Shown here: piece by piece, positions 63,098 to 64,000 of the stretch
Numbering within the stretch: the first letter of the stretch is position 1
How the letters are laid out: each line of letters opens with the position of its first letter
From: Curtobacterium guangdongense
GTDB lineage: Bacteria; Actinomycetota; Actinomycetes; Actinomycetales; Microbacteriaceae
Direction: 5' to 3'
Assembly (NCBI RefSeq): GCF_049341845.1
Contig: NZ_JBMPIT010000003.1
Location: 310,001-374,000 of the forward strand
Length of the DNA: 64,000 nt
Notes under the pieces: generated by a model
Told to the model about the DNA's origin: nothing
What the model saw: the letters and a program-made list of their open reading frames with translations, nothing else
Databases searched by the model: none
Position numbers and translations under genes: made by a program

Positions 63098-64000
63098 GCG
63101 CACGGCGGATCCGGCGGCTCGCCAAGGCGACCGACGGGAGGCTCGACACGGCGGTCGACGCCGGCCTGCGCTGGGTGCGCACGCACCGGGCACCGTGGTG
63201 GCTGGTCGACGCGTTCTTCGTCGCCGCCGCCGTCGCGGACGCCGTGCTCGACATCTCGGGGGCGACGCAGTTCGAGACCGTGATGTCCCTGGTGGCCGCG
63301 GCCGCACTGCTCCTCCGACGCCGGCTCCCCGTCACCGCGTTCGCGCTGACCCTTCCCGGCCTGTTCATCGGCTCGGCGGTGGTCGCCTCCGCGGTGGCGT
63401 TGTTCACGATCGGCGCGCGCACCCAGCGACGGTGGGTGATGCTCCTCGCCGCGGTCGTCGAGTTCGTGGGCTTCAGCGGGTTCGTCGGCCCGCCGCAGAC
63501 GCTGGACGACATCGTCGTGTCCATCATCTACGCGCTCATCTTCGCGCTCGGCCCGATCTCGATCGGGCTCCTGGTCCAGACCCGCGCCAGCCTCACCGAG
63601 CGCCTGGTGGAACGCGACGCCGCCCGGGCGGACGAACGCCGACAGGCGGCAGCCGTGGCGCTGTCGCGGGAACGGGCGCTGCTCGCGCGGGAGATGCACG
63701 ACGTCGTCTCGCACCAGGTCACGCTCATCGCGGTCCAGGCGGGCGGGATGCAGATGGCGGGCAGGGACGAGGCCGAGCGCGGGTTCGCACGGACGATCCG
63801 GCAGCTGTGCGTCGTGACGCTGCAGGAACTGCGCGAGATGGTCCAGGTCCTGCGCGCATCGGGTGGCACGGACCGCGCGATCGCTCCGCAGCCGGTGCTC
63901 GCCGACCTGCAGCGGCTCATCGACGACTCCGGACTCGACACCCGCACGGACGTCGTCCTGCCGGAGACCCTCGGGCAGCCGGTCCAGCGCGCCGTGTACC
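63094..64000 (+). CDS. NarL-type sensor histidine kinase, C-terminus outside window
   Basis: At least 302 residues from GTG 63094, which overlaps the response regulator stop. Four or five transmembrane segments between residues about 35 and 165 form the sensor part. A coiled-coil linker (ERLVERDAARADERRQAAAVALSRERALL) leads to the HisKA_3 dimerisation motif LAREMHDVVSHQVTLIAVQAGG, in which His202 is the phospho-acceptor. The ATP-binding domain starts near the end and is cut off. Small sensors of this type often detect membrane or antibiotic stress. Confidence 0.93.
   Translation, partial: MSARRIRRLAKATDGRLDTAVDAGLRWVRTHRAPWWLVDAFFVAAAVADAVLDISGATQFETVMSLVAAAALLLRRRLPVTAFALTLPGLFIGSAVVASAVALFTIGARTQRRWVMLLAAVVEFVGFSGFVGPPQTLDDIVVSIIYALIFALGPISIGLLVQTRASLTERLVERDAARADERRQAAAVALSRERALLAREMHDVVSHQVTLIAVQAGGMQMAGRDEAERGFARTIRQLCVVTLQELREMVQVLRASGGTDRAIAPQPVLADLQRLIDDSGLDTRTDVVLPETLGQPVQRAVY

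Overview
The window is high-GC (roughly 70%) chromosomal DNA of an actinobacterium, most likely a yellow-pigmented member of the Microbacteriaceae such as Curtobacterium. The main evidence is a C50 carotenoid cluster of the crtE-B-I-Ye-Yf-Eb type with a divergent idi, together with many GTG starts, four-base ATGA/GTGA gene overlaps and an actinobacterial Zur/znu locus. I see no insertion sequence, prophage, CRISPR array or rRNA. One tRNA gene, tRNA-Gly(CCC), is present.

Layout. 0-3.4 kb: a truncated secreted protein with a decapeptide repeat, a YihY/BrkB membrane protein with a DUF3618 partner, and a Gfo/Idh/MocA oxidoreductase. 3.7-9.6 kb: the C50 carotenoid operon and idi, whose start codons lie only 21 bp apart. 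9.6-12.1 kb: a GlpP/YgcP-type antiterminator gene, a small exported protein, and corA with a possible M-box leader. 12.1-23.1 kb: a polyol or sugar-acid catabolic block (FGGY kinase, FAD dehydrogenase, SDR, MFS carrier) read leftwards, a LacI regulator read rightwards, and an mmsAB-chvE type monosaccharide ABC transporter. 23.2-24.1 kb: a HEPN/MNT toxin-antitoxin pair with an atypical toxin. 24.2-35.9 kb: dcd, an acetyltransferase, a CopD-CtaG fusion, a DUF6177 pair, tRNA-Gly, an XRE regulator with a divergent drug exporter, a sarcosine-oxidase-like protein and glycerate kinase. 36-45 kb: a zinc alcohol dehydrogenase, an operon with a YcgR-type permease, a TetR regulator with two SMR pumps, and a luciferase-like monooxygenase. 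45-53.5 kb: cell-surface and membrane proteins, a PIF1-like helicase and a second CopD-CtaG fusion. 53.5-59.1 kb: hup, cysteine-free rpsN-rpmG-rpmB, and znuA-C-B-zur-hydrolase behind a Zur box. 59.3-62.3 kb: a GlcNAc-type PTS split over two divergent units with a DasR-like GntR regulator. 62.5-64 kb: a two-component system cut by the window end.

The most interesting point is the 9.6-17.5 kb region. The kinase, FAD enzyme, SDR and MFS carrier match the gene families of the uncharacterised E. coli ygcE/ygcU/ygcW/yqcE locus, which also carries a GlpP-family protein (ygcP). Here a GlpP/YgcP gene lies nearby, and the leader of the catabolic operon contains a strong intrinsic terminator with a U-tract placed before the first gene. 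That arrangement suggests RNA-level antitermination control of a carbohydrate pathway, under an additional LacI layer that has matching operators at the regulator and the ABC transporter.

A second theme is dispersed short palindromes: a CGCGCGTAGGAGGTC family, a GACGGGAGGCTCG palindrome family often next to it, and a 55-bp family with GAGTGCGC ends. They sit mainly at gene ends, and one supplies the stop codon of a gene.
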